A stretch of 64,000 bases of DNA from Deinococcus humi (lineage in GTDB: Bacteria > Deinococcota > Deinococci > Deinococcales > Deinococcaceae): NCBI RefSeq assembly GCF_014201875.1, contig NZ_JACHFL010000002.1, forward strand, positions 496,001 to 560,000. Reading direction: 5' to 3'. The position numbers were made by a program, and so were the translations under genes. This document shows, piece after piece, positions 55,865 through 64,000 of this stretch (its first letter is position 1; each line of letters begins with the position of its first letter). Below the pieces are notes generated by a model, which was not told the DNA's origin, searched no databases, and saw only the letters and a list, made by a program, of their open reading frames with translations.

Positions 55865-56100
55865 TCATGTCGTTCCCACCCCTGATGAGCTGTACTGCCC
55901 ACACTCCGTTGAACAGGAGTCGCTCACGCAGATTCTGACCGCCTCGATCTTTGGCACGACGCCCCCAGTAATGATGGTTTCGATGTGGTTCAAACCGCTG
56001 GCCTTGCCCCCGAGTACGGCTCACCGTTCTTCGTCGTGGCTTCGGCTTGGAGGGTCACACCGTTGATAGAGATCGTCTGGTCAGGAAAAACTCTCATCAT
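55865..56100 (-). pseudogene. Possible small gene broken by a single-base deletion
   Basis: From ATG at 56100 the frame reads MMRVFPDQTISINGVTLQAE, then NGEPYSGARPAV and a stop. Adding one G to the GGGGG run (about 56007-56011) continues the frame as GKASGLNHIETIITGGVV, then PKIEAVRICVSDSCS and a stop at 55865. The 236-base length is one short of a multiple of three. The surrounding 55790-56152 intergenic region holds no other gene; a small TTTCCC/GGGAAA hairpin (55809-55826) lies near the ahb-like gene's end. Function unknown; it could also be chance. Confidence 0.3.
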
Positions 56101-56152
56101 GCCCCTCTTATGCGTGGAGCCTCAGAGGTTGACATCACGTATCCTCCCTCCC

Positions 56153-57121
56153 ATGACCCATCCAACCCCTGATTCCCGCATTCCCATCATCGTGATCGGT
56201 GGTTTTCTGGGGGCGGGCAAGACCACGCTGGTCAACCACCTGATCCGCAGCCTGCCGCACCGGCTGGGCGTGATCGTCAATGAGTTCGGTCAGGCCGGGG
56301 TGGACGGCAGCCTGATTGAGCGGTTACAGGACGATGTGACCGAACTGACGGCGGGCTGCCTGTGTTGCACGGGCCGTGACGATCTGCTGCGGGCGCTGGT
56401 GACCATCTCCATGCGCGAACAGAAGCCTGACGCCGTGATCGTGGAACTGTCTGGAGTGGCCGATCCGACACCCGTGCTGGCGACGCTGCTGGAACGTGGG
56501 GTGCGGGCCGCGTTCCGCATCACAACACTGGTGGCGGTGGTGGACGCGCGCCACGTCCTGCAGACCCTGCGCGAACACCCGGAGGCGGCGCGGCAACTGG
56601 CCTACGCCAACGTGGTGGTGCTGAACAAGACCGATCTGGCCGACCCCGGGGCGCTCGAGCGGGCCGAGGCCACCCTGCGCGGCGTCAACCCGCTGGCCCG
56701 TGTGGTTGGCGTGGAGCGCGGTCAGATCGACGCCGACGCCCTGCTGGCCCGCGACGACTTCGATCCGCGGGTGCTGGATGACCAAGACACCACGGAACAC
56801 GCCCACACGCCGGACTTGAAGACCTTTACCCTGCGTGGGGATCGCCCACTTGATCCCTACGAGTGGCAGCGTTTCATGACCTCATTCATCCTGGCGCGAC
56901 CCGCCGAGGTGCTGCGCGTCAAGGGCTGGCTCGATTTGCACGGCTACCCGCAGCGCATTCTGTTTCAGGCGGTACGTGACCTGTTCACCGCCGACGCCTG
57001 GGACGGGGGTAATGGCGGCAGTGAGCTGATTTTCATCGGGCGCGGCCTGGACCGGGAGGAGTACGCCTCGGCCTTTGCCGCCTGCCTGACCTCTGATCCG
57101 GCAGAACTGATCCCAGACTGA
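56153..57121 (+). CDS. CobW/COG0523 family GTPase (metallochaperone)
   Basis: 322 residues. Walker A GGFLGAGKTTLVNHL, the metal-binding CxCC motif in AGCLCCTGRDDL, switch-like ELSGVADPTPV and NKTD specificity motif, with a C-terminal CobW_C domain (VLRVKGWLDLHGYPQRILFQ). Such GTPases deliver zinc or cobalt to enzymes. HAHTPD is a short His segment. No Zur site was found. Leaderless start seven bases after TATCCT (56140-56145). Confidence 0.9.
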   Translation: MTHPTPDSRIPIIVIGGFLGAGKTTLVNHLIRSLPHRLGVIVNEFGQAGVDGSLIERLQDDVTELTAGCLCCTGRDDLLRALVTISMREQKPDAVIVELSGVADPTPVLATLLERGVRAAFRITTLVAVVDARHVLQTLREHPEAARQLAYANVVVLNKTDLADPGALERAEATLRGVNPLARVVGVERGQIDADALLARDDFDPRVLDDQDTTEHAHTPDLKTFTLRGDRPLDPYEWQRFMTSFILARPAEVLRVKGWLDLHGYPQRILFQAVRDLFTADAWDGGNGGSELIFIGRGLDREEYASAFAACLTSDPAELIPD

Positions 57122-57190
57122 GCGCCGTCCATGAATCTGCCTTTAGCGGGCGCGGCACGCCAGCGTCGGCGCCGCGCCTATCGTCGAGAC

Positions 57191-57778
57191 ATGAGTCTTC
57201 TTCCCTGGCAGACCGATCAGGACAAGCCCAGCTACGTCATTGAGGATGCCATTGTCAACCACGATGCCATCGATGAGCTGGCCGAGAAGTTGCAACTGGC
57301 CCTGCGCGGTGTGGAGGGGGCGCTGCCGGACGGCGTGACCGACGCCCTGCATGGCGTGCCGCTGGGCCACCCACTTCATCCGATCCTGGTGCATCTGCCA
57401 CTGGGCGGTTGGATGATCGCCGGAATCCTGGACTTCCTCCCCGGTCAGAAGTCGGAAGCCAGCGAGCAGGCCGCCGATCTGGCACTGACGCTGGGCACGG
57501 TGGGCGCCGTCGCCACCATCGCCACCGGCTGGACGGACTGGAGCGGCGCGCGGGGTGAAGCGCGGCGCACCGGCCTGATTCATGGCCTGCTCAACGAGAC
57601 CGCCTTTTTCCTGAACATCGGTTCCATCGTGGCCCGGCGCAGGCAGAAGCGTGGGCTGGGCAAGCTGCTGTCGGGCACGGCGCTGGGACTGGCGCTGGCG
57701 AGCGGCTTCTTGGGCGGCGAGCTGGTGTACCGGCATGGGCTGGGCGTGGGACAGACCATGGACCATCCGCAAGGCTGA
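57191..57778 (+). CDS. DUF2231 membrane protein
   Basis: 195 residues. HGVPLGHPLHPILVHLPLGGWMI is the DUF2231 signature, followed by several membrane helices (ILDFLPG, TLGTVGAVATIATGWTDW, HGLLNETAFFLNIGSIVARR, LLSGTALGLALASGFLGGEL). Histidines at membrane edges could bind heme. Function unknown. Leaderless start six bases after TATCGT (57179-57184). Confidence 0.82.
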   Translation: MSLLPWQTDQDKPSYVIEDAIVNHDAIDELAEKLQLALRGVEGALPDGVTDALHGVPLGHPLHPILVHLPLGGWMIAGILDFLPGQKSEASEQAADLALTLGTVGAVATIATGWTDWSGARGEARRTGLIHGLLNETAFFLNIGSIVARRRQKRGLGKLLSGTALGLALASGFLGGELVYRHGLGVGQTMDHPQG

Positions 57779-57806
57779 GGCGGCCTATGCACCCTATTCT
57801 CGTCGC

Positions 57807-58295
57807 ATGACGTTGCACCCCGATCTCAATTTCCCCACCCCCGAGGATCTGGCCCACCTGACGCCAGAGGAAGTGGCCGGGCGCATGAACGGCCCGCAGG
57901 GCAGCGGGCTGCGCGGCACCCTTGGCGCACGCCTCGGCATTCAGTTTCTCAGCATTACCCGTGAGCGACTGAGCGCCCGCATGCCTGTGGAGGGCAATCT
58001 GCAGCCTGCCGGACGGCTGCACGGCGGGGCGAACCTGTCGCTGGCCGAGGAACTGGCCAGCGTGGGATCATGGATTAACCTCGATCCCCGCAAGCAAGTG
58101 GCTGTTGGTGTTGACCTGAGCGGTACGCATGTCCGGGGCGTGTCGGGCGGCTTCGTGACCGGCGAGGCGGCATTGGCCTACCGGGGTCGCAGTGTGCTGG
58201 TCTGGACGGTAGAAATCAAAGACGAGCGCGGACGGCTCACCAGTCTGGCCCGCTGCACCTGCACCGTGATTTCGGTGGGCAGCTCACGGGGATAA
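57807..58295 (+). CDS. PaaI-type hotdog thioesterase
   Basis: 162 residues with the hotdog fold: LGARLGIQFLSITRERLSARM, AGRLHGGANLSLAEELASVGS, VAVGVDLSGTHVRGVSGGFV. The HGG segment with nearby Glu is the catalytic pattern of the PaaI/YbgC-like 'uncharacterised domain 1' thioesterases that hydrolyse acyl-CoAs. Leaderless start six bases after TATTCT (57795-57800). Confidence 0.88.
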   Translation: MTLHPDLNFPTPEDLAHLTPEEVAGRMNGPQGSGLRGTLGARLGIQFLSITRERLSARMPVEGNLQPAGRLHGGANLSLAEELASVGSWINLDPRKQVAVGVDLSGTHVRGVSGGFVTGEAALAYRGRSVLVWTVEIKDERGRLTSLARCTCTVISVGSSRG

Positions 58296-58639
58296 GCCGT
58301 CTTCAAACCAGCGGCACTTTCAATTAGTGGTTGAAGGTGGTTCTACGGCGTCATGGTGGGAGGCCGATCTTGTTGTGGTGGAGGAATGTTCAGGCCCCTC
58401 TGAGCGGCATCAGCCACAGCAACCGTCCTCAAGCTCCCGCAAGCGTTCAGGGAGTTCGTAACGGCTTATGAAAGCTGGGTGCATCGCCCTCCGGGTGTGC
58501 TGAACCGACGAACTGAGAGAAGGTCAACCAGAGATGCGGCCTCCAGCACAGCAGCGCCACCGGGCCGTTCAGGGGTGCATGCATTTTCGTCACAGCGAAA
58601 CCAGTTCTTTCTAAGATTATTTAGCTGTCAAGCACGCTG
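58296..58639. other. 344-base intergenic region without recognisable genes
   Basis: Between the thioesterase and the convergent MBL hydrolase. No long open frame, tRNA or repeat is convincing. Near 58605-58620 it is A+T-rich (CTAAGATTATTTAG), an 11-14 base imperfect palindrome that could act at the end of the MBL gene. It may contain degraded sequence. Confidence 0.3.
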
Positions 58640-59278
58640 CTACGTCCGGCCCGCGCGCCGCCGCACCTGCTCGGGTGACAGCGGTCCTCCGTGGCCGGGC
58701 AGGACAGCCCGCAGATCCATCTCAGCGATTCGCCGGAGGGTGTGCTGGGCTTGGGAGTGGTCGGCGTTGTATGTGGCTCTGGGCAGGTGCGCGCCATCGG
58801 CGGCCCCGATCACGGCGTCGGCGGCCACCAGCACACCGTCCATCATCACGCCGATCTGGCCGTGGGTGTGGCCCGGCAGGGCAACGACTTCCCAGCCCAG
58901 CACGGTCTCGCCGGGGTGGACCGCGTGCAGGGCGTCTGCGGTCACCTTGGGGTGCACCCTGGGGACCAGCTGTCCAAGGCCCGGGCCTCCGGCTAGATAG
59001 GGGAGGCTATGGATCTCGCCGGTCAGCTGTGGGTGTTCCAACGGGTGCGCCAGCAGCGGGAGACCGCGTCGGGCCGCCCGCCATGCGCCCCCCGAGTGAT
59101 CCACATGGGCGTGGGTCAGCAGGACGGCGTCCGGCCCGAAGTCGCGCAGCAGACGGTTAAAACGGGCGGCGTAGGGCCACGCTCCAGTGTCCACCAGCAG
59201 GCGGCCTGCCGGGCTGCTCAGGAGATAGACGTTGGCGTACAGCGAATGGACACGGACGTTGGGGGTGAGAACTGGCAC
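58640..59278 (-). CDS. Metallo-beta-lactamase-fold hydrolase
   Basis: 212 residues. Metal ligands THAHVDHSGG (HxHxDH), ALPGHTHGQIGV and a final LPGHGGP identify a glyoxalase-II-like MBL hydrolase. It lacks a signal peptide. Substrate not evident; it differs from the MBL enzyme at 26 kb in length and in the middle segment. GTG start. Divergent from the AhpD-like gene. Confidence 0.85.
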   Translation of the reverse strand: MPVLTPNVRVHSLYANVYLLSSPAGRLLVDTGAWPYAARFNRLLRDFGPDAVLLTHAHVDHSGGAWRAARRGLPLLAHPLEHPQLTGEIHSLPYLAGGPGLGQLVPRVHPKVTADALHAVHPGETVLGWEVVALPGHTHGQIGVMMDGVLVAADAVIGAADGAHLPRATYNADHSQAQHTLRRIAEMDLRAVLPGHGGPLSPEQVRRRAGRT

Positions 59279-59328
59279 TGGAGTGATGATTTCACCCGCT
59301 GGTCCGCGCAGGATAAGCTGACTGTCTC

Positions 59329-59892
<564 letters not shown>

Positions 59893-59930
59893 GGGCAGGC
59901 CAGTCAGGCAGCCGGACCACCAATATGGTT

Positions 59931-59974
59931 GAACCGCTGAACAGTCACAATCCAGCGTGACGGTCCAGCGGTTC
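59931..59974. terminator. Hairpin between convergent genes
   Basis: GAACCGCTG (59931-59939) pairs with CAGCGGTTC (59966-59974), and inner GTCAC (59944-59948) with GTGAC (59957-59961). It is shared by the convergent AhpD-like and secreted-protein genes; T runs are short. Confidence 0.6.
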
Positions 59975-60004
59975 TCCTTAAGATTGCTCGGCGAAGCCCC
60001 AGCG

Positions 60005-60859
60005 CTAGCCGTCGCTGCGGGTAAAGCCAGTGGCCTGCCAGCCACAGCCGGAGCGCACCAGCTTGATGGTGCCGCCGTAGGTGCCGCTGACCCGTTGACC
60101 GTTGCTGTTCTGGGTGGCGGTGATGGTCACCTTGCCGCCCGCACTTCCCACGTTGCCGTTGATGCCCACGCTGGTAATCTCGATCTTGTACGACACGTTG
60201 GAGTAGGCCGCGCCGTAGGCACTGGCCGCCGCTCCCAGTCCTTCATTCGCCGCTGCCCGGGCTGCGCCGCGTGCCCTGGCGATGTCCTGCTCCTGCGTCA
60301 GCTTGCATTCCTCGGGGGCGCTCCCCGCATACTGGACGGTCTCGCCGTCCTCGAACACCAGCGGCGCGGGGATGTCACCTTGCAGATTGGCGACGTTGAG
60401 GCGGTAATTGACGCCCACCGCCAGACGCGGTCCGATGACCGGTTGCAGCGCCGTGCTGATGCGCTGCGCGCCCACTTCCACATACGCTTCGACGGGCAGC
60501 AGGGCCAGGCCGTAGCGCAGCCCCAGTCCTCCCTGGACGGCGGTGTTGCTGCCCTGAATCTCCGCGCCCAGCAGGGCGTAGGTGGTCACATTGCCGAACG
60601 TGAGCAGGTCCCCTGTAATCAGGCCGCCGAAGGCCCCGGTGCCCCCCTTGCCCTCCACATTGCTGGTGCAGTAGGAGCCCTGACCATAGAGGCCGAAACG
60701 GCCCTCTTGAAAGCCCACGCGACCGCCCACGATCTGACAACCCAGGCCCGCACTGCTGTTCAGACCCAGACGGACGTCTGCCGCGCCCGCCGGTGCCACT
60801 GCGGTCAGTCCAGCCACGGCCAATCCCAACGCGAGCAACTTCCTCATTTTTCCAATCAT
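60005..60859 (-). CDS. Secreted hypothetical protein, possible outer-membrane barrel
   Basis: 284 residues. A signal peptide (MRKLLALGLAVAGLTAVAPAGA) leads to Gly/aromatic-alternating strands (LGLNSSAGLGCQIVG, GRFGLYGQGSYC, LGLRYGLALLPVEAYVEVG) typical of small beta-barrels or autotransported surface proteins; the C-terminal half is Ala- and Ser-rich with Cys pairs. The start could be 60859 or 60847; the first fits the -10 TAAAAC seven bases upstream. No family recognised. Confidence 0.6.
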   Translation of the reverse strand: MIGKMRKLLALGLAVAGLTAVAPAGAADVRLGLNSSAGLGCQIVGGRVGFQEGRFGLYGQGSYCTSNVEGKGGTGAFGGLITGDLLTFGNVTTYALLGAEIQGSNTAVQGGLGLRYGLALLPVEAYVEVGAQRISTALQPVIGPRLAVGVNYRLNVANLQGDIPAPLVFEDGETVQYAGSAPEECKLTQEQDIARARGAARAAANEGLGAAASAYGAAYSNVSYKIEITSVGINGNVGSAGGKVTITATQNSNGQRVSGTYGGTIKLVRSGCGWQATGFTRSDG

Positions 60860-61065
60860 GAAGAACGTTTTAACACAGCGCCGCGAAATGCCACGTGAAA
60901 AGTCAGGCTTTTGATGGGCATGGGGTAATTTCTTTTTCACGCTGTCTTGCCTGAATTCCAACCTTTCCAGTCTGGTCTAACCCTGAACCAGTTTCGTTCA
61001 CCCCGAGACGCGTTTTTAGTGACCACTCAGATCCCCTCTCGTCTCTTAACTTTTCCCGGGCCGGG

Positions 61066-62196
61066 TCAGAAGAAGCGGCTCACATCGCGCACCACCACGA
61101 ACGTCATCAGCAGCAGCACGAAGGCGAAGCCCGCGACGTTGATGGCCTGTTCTTGCGAGAAGCTCAGGGGACGGCGGCGCAGCACGCCCACCAGCACCAG
61201 CAGGATGCGCCCGCCGTCCAGGCCGGGGATGGGGATCAGGTTGAAAAAGGCCAGCGACAGGTTCAGCAGGGTCGCCACCTGCACCAGCGCCCACGGGCTA
61301 GCCGAGGCGGCGCGCCCCACGATCTCGGTGGTGCCAATGGGGCCAGTCACGTTCTGGTCCTGCGTGAAGTTCAGGGTCAAGAAGCGTCCGAACAGATTGC
61401 CGAAAGCCCGCAGCACCTGCGGCACCGCCTCAGCCGTCGTGGTCAGCGAAGTCTGAAAGGCCGTCCCCAGGTCCGCGCGTACGATGTCGGGGCCGTAACC
61501 GATGCCCAGCAGCTGCCGTTTGCCGTCCACGGTGGGCGTCCAGTCGAAGGTAACTTCCTGCGTCCCTCCGGCCCGCTCCAGCGTGAAGGTGTGCGGTCCT
61601 GGCGTGCCCAGCACATTCCGGAGGTTTTCCCAGCCCGTCACGCTGCGCCCGGCGACTTCCAGGGTATCGGGGATGTCCTGCCCGTCAATGGCGGTGATCA
61701 CGTCTCCGGTCTGCAGTCCCAGCGCCTGCGCGCGGGAATTGGGCTGCACGGACTCAATACGCGCCCGGTCCAAGGCCGGAATGCCCTGCGAGGTGAAGGT
61801 CAGGGTCATCAGGCCGATGGCGAGCAGCAGATTCATCAGCGGCCCGGCCAACAGCACAGCGATCTTGCCGGGAGCAGACAGGGCGGCAAAGCCACGGGTG
61901 GCCTGACGGTAACTGACCTCTCCCTCACCGCTCCGGACCTCCTCGGGGGCCATGCCGTCGATTTCCACGTAACCGCCAATTGGGAGCAGCGAGAGGCGCC
62001 ACTCGGTTCCGCGCCACAGTCGCCGGAAGAGGATGGGGCCCATCCCGATGGAAAATGAATTGACCCGTACGCCCTGCCCTCTGGCCAGCGCGTAGTGCGC
62101 CAGCTCGTGCAGAAAGGTGGCGACGCTGATGATCAGCAGGGTCCAGACCAGGCCCAGTGGCGTCAGGGCCGCCGAGATGCTTTGCAATACGCTCAC
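61066..62196 (-). CDS. rseP: Site-2 zinc metalloprotease RseP
   Basis: 376 residues. Catalytic HELAH at 30-34 in the first helix, a PDZ domain in the middle ([21 protein letters not shown]) and [13 protein letters not shown] with the third metal ligand Asp. Intramembrane protease that cleaves anti-sigma factors or signal peptides. The GTG start overlaps the dxr stop by four bases, a gene pair conserved in many bacteria. The N-terminal extension before HELAH is a normal S2P helix. Confidence 0.92.
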   Translation of the reverse strand: MSVLQSISAALTPLGLVWTLLIISVATFLHELAHYALARGQGVRVNSFSIGMGPILFRRLWRGTEWRLSLLPIGGYVEIDGMAPEEVRSGEGEVSYRQATRGFAALSAPGKIAVLLAGPLMNLLLAIGLMTLTFTSQGIPALDRARIESVQPNSRAQALGLQTGDVITAIDGQDIPDTLEVAGRSVTGWENLRNVLGTPGPHTFTLERAGGTQEVTFDWTPTVDGKRQLLGIGYGPDIVRADLGTAFQTSLTTTAEAVPQVLRAFGNLFGRFLTLNFTQDQNVTGPIGTTEIVGRAASASPWALVQVATLLNLSLAFFNLIPIPGLDGGRILLVLVGVLRRRPLSFSQEQAINVAGFAFVLLLMTFVVVRDVSRFF

Positions 62197-63353
62197 GCCC
62201 GCACCTCCACCAGTTCCCAGGCGCGCAGCCGTGCCCAGGCGTCGGTTTCGGCCAGCGAGTCCCAGGTCAGCGCTCCAGCGGGTGTCTCGTCCAGCACACG
62301 CTCCAGCAGCTTCGGAATGCCCGTGAAGGACAGCTGTCCGGCCAGGAACGCCTCCACCGCCACCTCATCCGCCGCGTTCAGGGCCACTGGGAACACACCG
62401 CCAGCCTCCCCGGCGCGGTAGGCCAGGCCCAGGCAGGGAAAGCGGTCAAAGTCCGGCTCCCGGAAGTCCCATGTCCCGCGCATGGGCCAGGACAGATGCC
62501 CGGCCACCTCCGGCCCACGTCTGGCGCCGCGCACGTCGCCGGGGCGCTGCATTCCGGTGGGGGCTGCGTCAATGGCGTAGGCGATAGGTAGCCGCATGTC
62601 GGTGGGGCCAAACTGCGCTTTGAGGCTGCCGTCGCGGAAGCGCACCGCCGCGTGGATCAGGCTCTGGGGGTGCACCACCACGCCCACCTGTGACAGCGGC
62701 AGGCCGTACAGGCTGGCGCACTCCATGACCTCCAGTCCCTTGTTCATCAGGGTGGCGCTGTCGATGGTCACTTTCGGCCCCATGCTCCACGAGGGGTGCC
62801 TGAGTGCCTGCGCGGGCGTAACACTGCCCAGATCGGCGGGGCCATCACGGAATGGGCCGCCTGAAGCGGTCAAGATCACCTCGGCCACGTCAGCCATGTC
62901 CTCACCGGTCAGGCACTGGAAGACGCCCGTGTGTTCCGAGTCCACTGGCACCACGCGCCCACCGCCCTCGTCCGCCGCCTCCCACATCAGCTCTGCCGCC
63001 GTGACCATGGCTTCCTTGGTGGCCAGCGCCACCGCCCGGCCCGCCTGAAGGGCGGCGCGGGTGGGGGCCAACCCAATCAGGCCGCTCATGGCGTTGACCA
63101 CCACATCGGTCTTGCGGGCGGCCACCTCGCAGACGTCGGCACTCAGGCGCACGTCGGGCAACAGCGCCCTGGCCTCGCCGTACACCGCCGGGTCCACGCT
63201 GACCAGTGCGGGACGAAACTCGCGCACCTGGGCCGAGAGCAGCTCCAGATTGCGTCCCGCCGCCAGCGCCGTCACTGTGTAGTCACGCTCCCGCGCCACG
63301 TCCAGCGCCTGCGTGCCGATGCTGCCCGTGCTGCCCAAAACCGTAAGCTCCAT
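62193..63353 (-). CDS. dxr: 1-deoxy-D-xylulose 5-phosphate reductoisomerase
   Basis: 386 residues. [19 protein letters not shown] binds [45 protein letters not shown] and [19 protein letters not shown] are the classical DXR blocks with metal ligands Asp and Glu. It makes MEP in the non-mevalonate isoprenoid pathway, which feeds carotenoids and quinones. ATG start at 63353, and the stop is coupled to rseP. A weak CATGCT lies eight bases before the ATG. Confidence 0.95.
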   Translation of the reverse strand: MELTVLGSTGSIGTQALDVARERDYTVTALAAGRNLELLSAQVREFRPALVSVDPAVYGEARALLPDVRLSADVCEVAARKTDVVVNAMSGLIGLAPTRAALQAGRAVALATKEAMVTAAELMWEAADEGGGRVVPVDSEHTGVFQCLTGEDMADVAEVILTASGGPFRDGPADLGSVTPAQALRHPSWSMGPKVTIDSATLMNKGLEVMECASLYGLPLSQVGVVVHPQSLIHAAVRFRDGSLKAQFGPTDMRLPIAYAIDAAPTGMQRPGDVRGARRGPEVAGHLSWPMRGTWDFREPDFDRFPCLGLAYRAGEAGGVFPVALNAADEVAVEAFLAGQLSFTGIPKLLERVLDETPAGALTWDSLAETDAWARLRAWELVEVRA

Positions 63354-63628
63354 TGCGTCCCAGCATGACGTATGGCGGGCGCCCAGAGTGTGGGGAGTGG
63401 AACGTGGGTGAGGGGTGGACAACGGTTACCGCATGCTGAGGGAACCCTCAGGCCACCCTCTGATCCGTTGGGACGGGTGATGCTGGAGGGCGGCCAACGA
63501 GCCCTTGTGTCAGCAATTTCTGGCTGTGCCTGATCAGTGCGGGTTTTTGGGGCAGCTTCTGAAGAACGATAGGCGACTGAAGCGCGGTAGTGAAGTCCTT
63601 CCCGCAGCGGAGACGCTAGCCTGTGCGC

Positions 63629-64000
63629 GTGACTCCCGCCGACAACCACGCCGACTACGATCTCACCACCCTGGCCGCCCGCGCCGGCGAGGAGGCCCGC
63701 CCCAATGCCTCGGCGCCGCTCGTCGAACCCATCTACCAGTCCACCGTCTATGCGTTCCCCGATCTGGACGCGCTGGACGGGGCCATGAGTGGCGCGGAAC
63801 CTGCCGCCTTCTACTACCGCAACGGCACGCCCAACGCCGCGACGCTGGAACGCGCCCTGGCTGTGCTGGAGGGCACCGAGGCAGCCCTGGTGGCGGCCAG
63901 CGGCATGGCCGCGATCAGCGCGGCGCTGCTGGGCGTGCTGAAAACTGGCGACCATGTGATCACCGACGCCCGCGTGTACGGTGTGACTTACGCGCTGCTG
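63629..64000 (+). CDS. Cys/Met-metabolism PLP-dependent enzyme, N-terminal part (runs off right edge)
   Basis: 124 codons from GTG to the window edge with no stop. [56 protein letters not shown] and [20 protein letters not shown] are the N-terminal landmarks of the trans-sulfuration PLP family (cystathionine gamma-synthase/lyase, methionine gamma-lyase, O-acetylhomoserine sulfhydrylase). The PLP lysine lies outside the window, so the reaction cannot be narrowed. Leaderless start six bases after TAGCCT (63617-63622). The 275-base gap to dxr (63354-63628) holds no other signal. Confidence 0.85.
   Translation, partial: MTPADNHADYDLTTLAARAGEEARPNASAPLVEPIYQSTVYAFPDLDALDGAMSGAEPAAFYYRNGTPNAATLERALAVLEGTEAALVAASGMAAISAALLGVLKTGDHVITDARVYGVTYALL

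Overview
This window looks like chromosomal DNA of a Deinococcus species. It has high G+C and strong G/C at third codon positions. It carries a ddrA gene (the Deinococcus single-strand DNA end-protection protein) whose promoter contains a sequence resembling the radiation/desiccation response motif. Many genes lack a Shine-Dalgarno sequence and instead have a TANNNT -10 hexamer only 6-9 bases before the start codon, the leaderless architecture described for Deinococcus. I saw no prophage, insertion sequence, CRISPR array or rRNA. There is one tRNA gene, tRNA-Leu(CAG).

Layout. 1-2538 (minus): a MoxR-type AAA ATPase, a metallopeptidase/VWA-like protein and the start of nudC. 2836-8214 (plus): a membrane Fe-S oxidoreductase with a long repeat-rich tail, degV, and a serine beta-lactamase-like lipoprotein. 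8265-8994 (minus): ddrA followed by an overlapping 31-residue membrane peptide. 9176-15362 (plus): hisB-hisH, ilvE, glgB and small membrane or lipoprotein genes. 15455-18629: an amino-acid-binding protein, a thioredoxin-like protein, a DUF202 protein, a 48-residue ORF and a type II NADH dehydrogenase. 19034-22921 (plus): a form II coxS-coxL-coxM molybdenum hydroxylase operon. 23023-25177: an overlapping amidase / lipoprotein / DinB-like operon. 25263-29382: a tightly coupled four-gene cluster (NAD-dependent reductase, metallo-beta-lactamase-fold hydrolase, adenylate-forming enzyme, ketoacyl synthase III-like enzyme) that looks like an uncharacterised fatty-acyl or lactone-type pathway.

29453-43348: aroA, a sugar (sorbosone) dehydrogenase-like lipoprotein, a MarR regulator with paired half-size DMT transporters, telA, an APH-family kinase, purU, small proteins, leuA, an M20 dipeptidase, galE and a LysM-NlpC/P60 hydrolase. 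Upstream of leuA lies a short ORF encoding a peptide with Leu-Leu-Leu-Ile, followed by a terminator hairpin; this reads as a classical attenuator. 43737-52264: a family 4 uracil-DNA glycosylase, a DUF1844 protein, dtd, dnaX with a candidate frameshift site, tRNA-Leu, a Tat-exported ferritin-like protein, and an MFS transporter divergent from a LacI regulator with a LacI-type operator between them. 52362-64000: an M20 amidohydrolase, a stand-alone AsnC ligand-binding domain, a lower-G+C patch with a possibly broken gene, a fused AhbA-AhbB-like siroheme decarboxylase, a second possible gene remnant, a CobW-family GTPase, DUF2231 and PaaI proteins, an MBL hydrolase, an AhpD-like protein, a secreted protein, dxr-rseP, and the start of a Cys/Met-metabolism PLP enzyme.

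Most of the window is core metabolism and maintenance (His, Leu/Ile/Val, aromatic, folate, isoprenoid, glycogen, DNA repair and replication). The parts most worth a second look are the 25-29 kb four-gene cluster, the leuA leader, the ddrA-linked micropeptide, the RKAWKPK-type repeat tail on the Fe-S oxidoreductase, and the candidate dnaX slip site.
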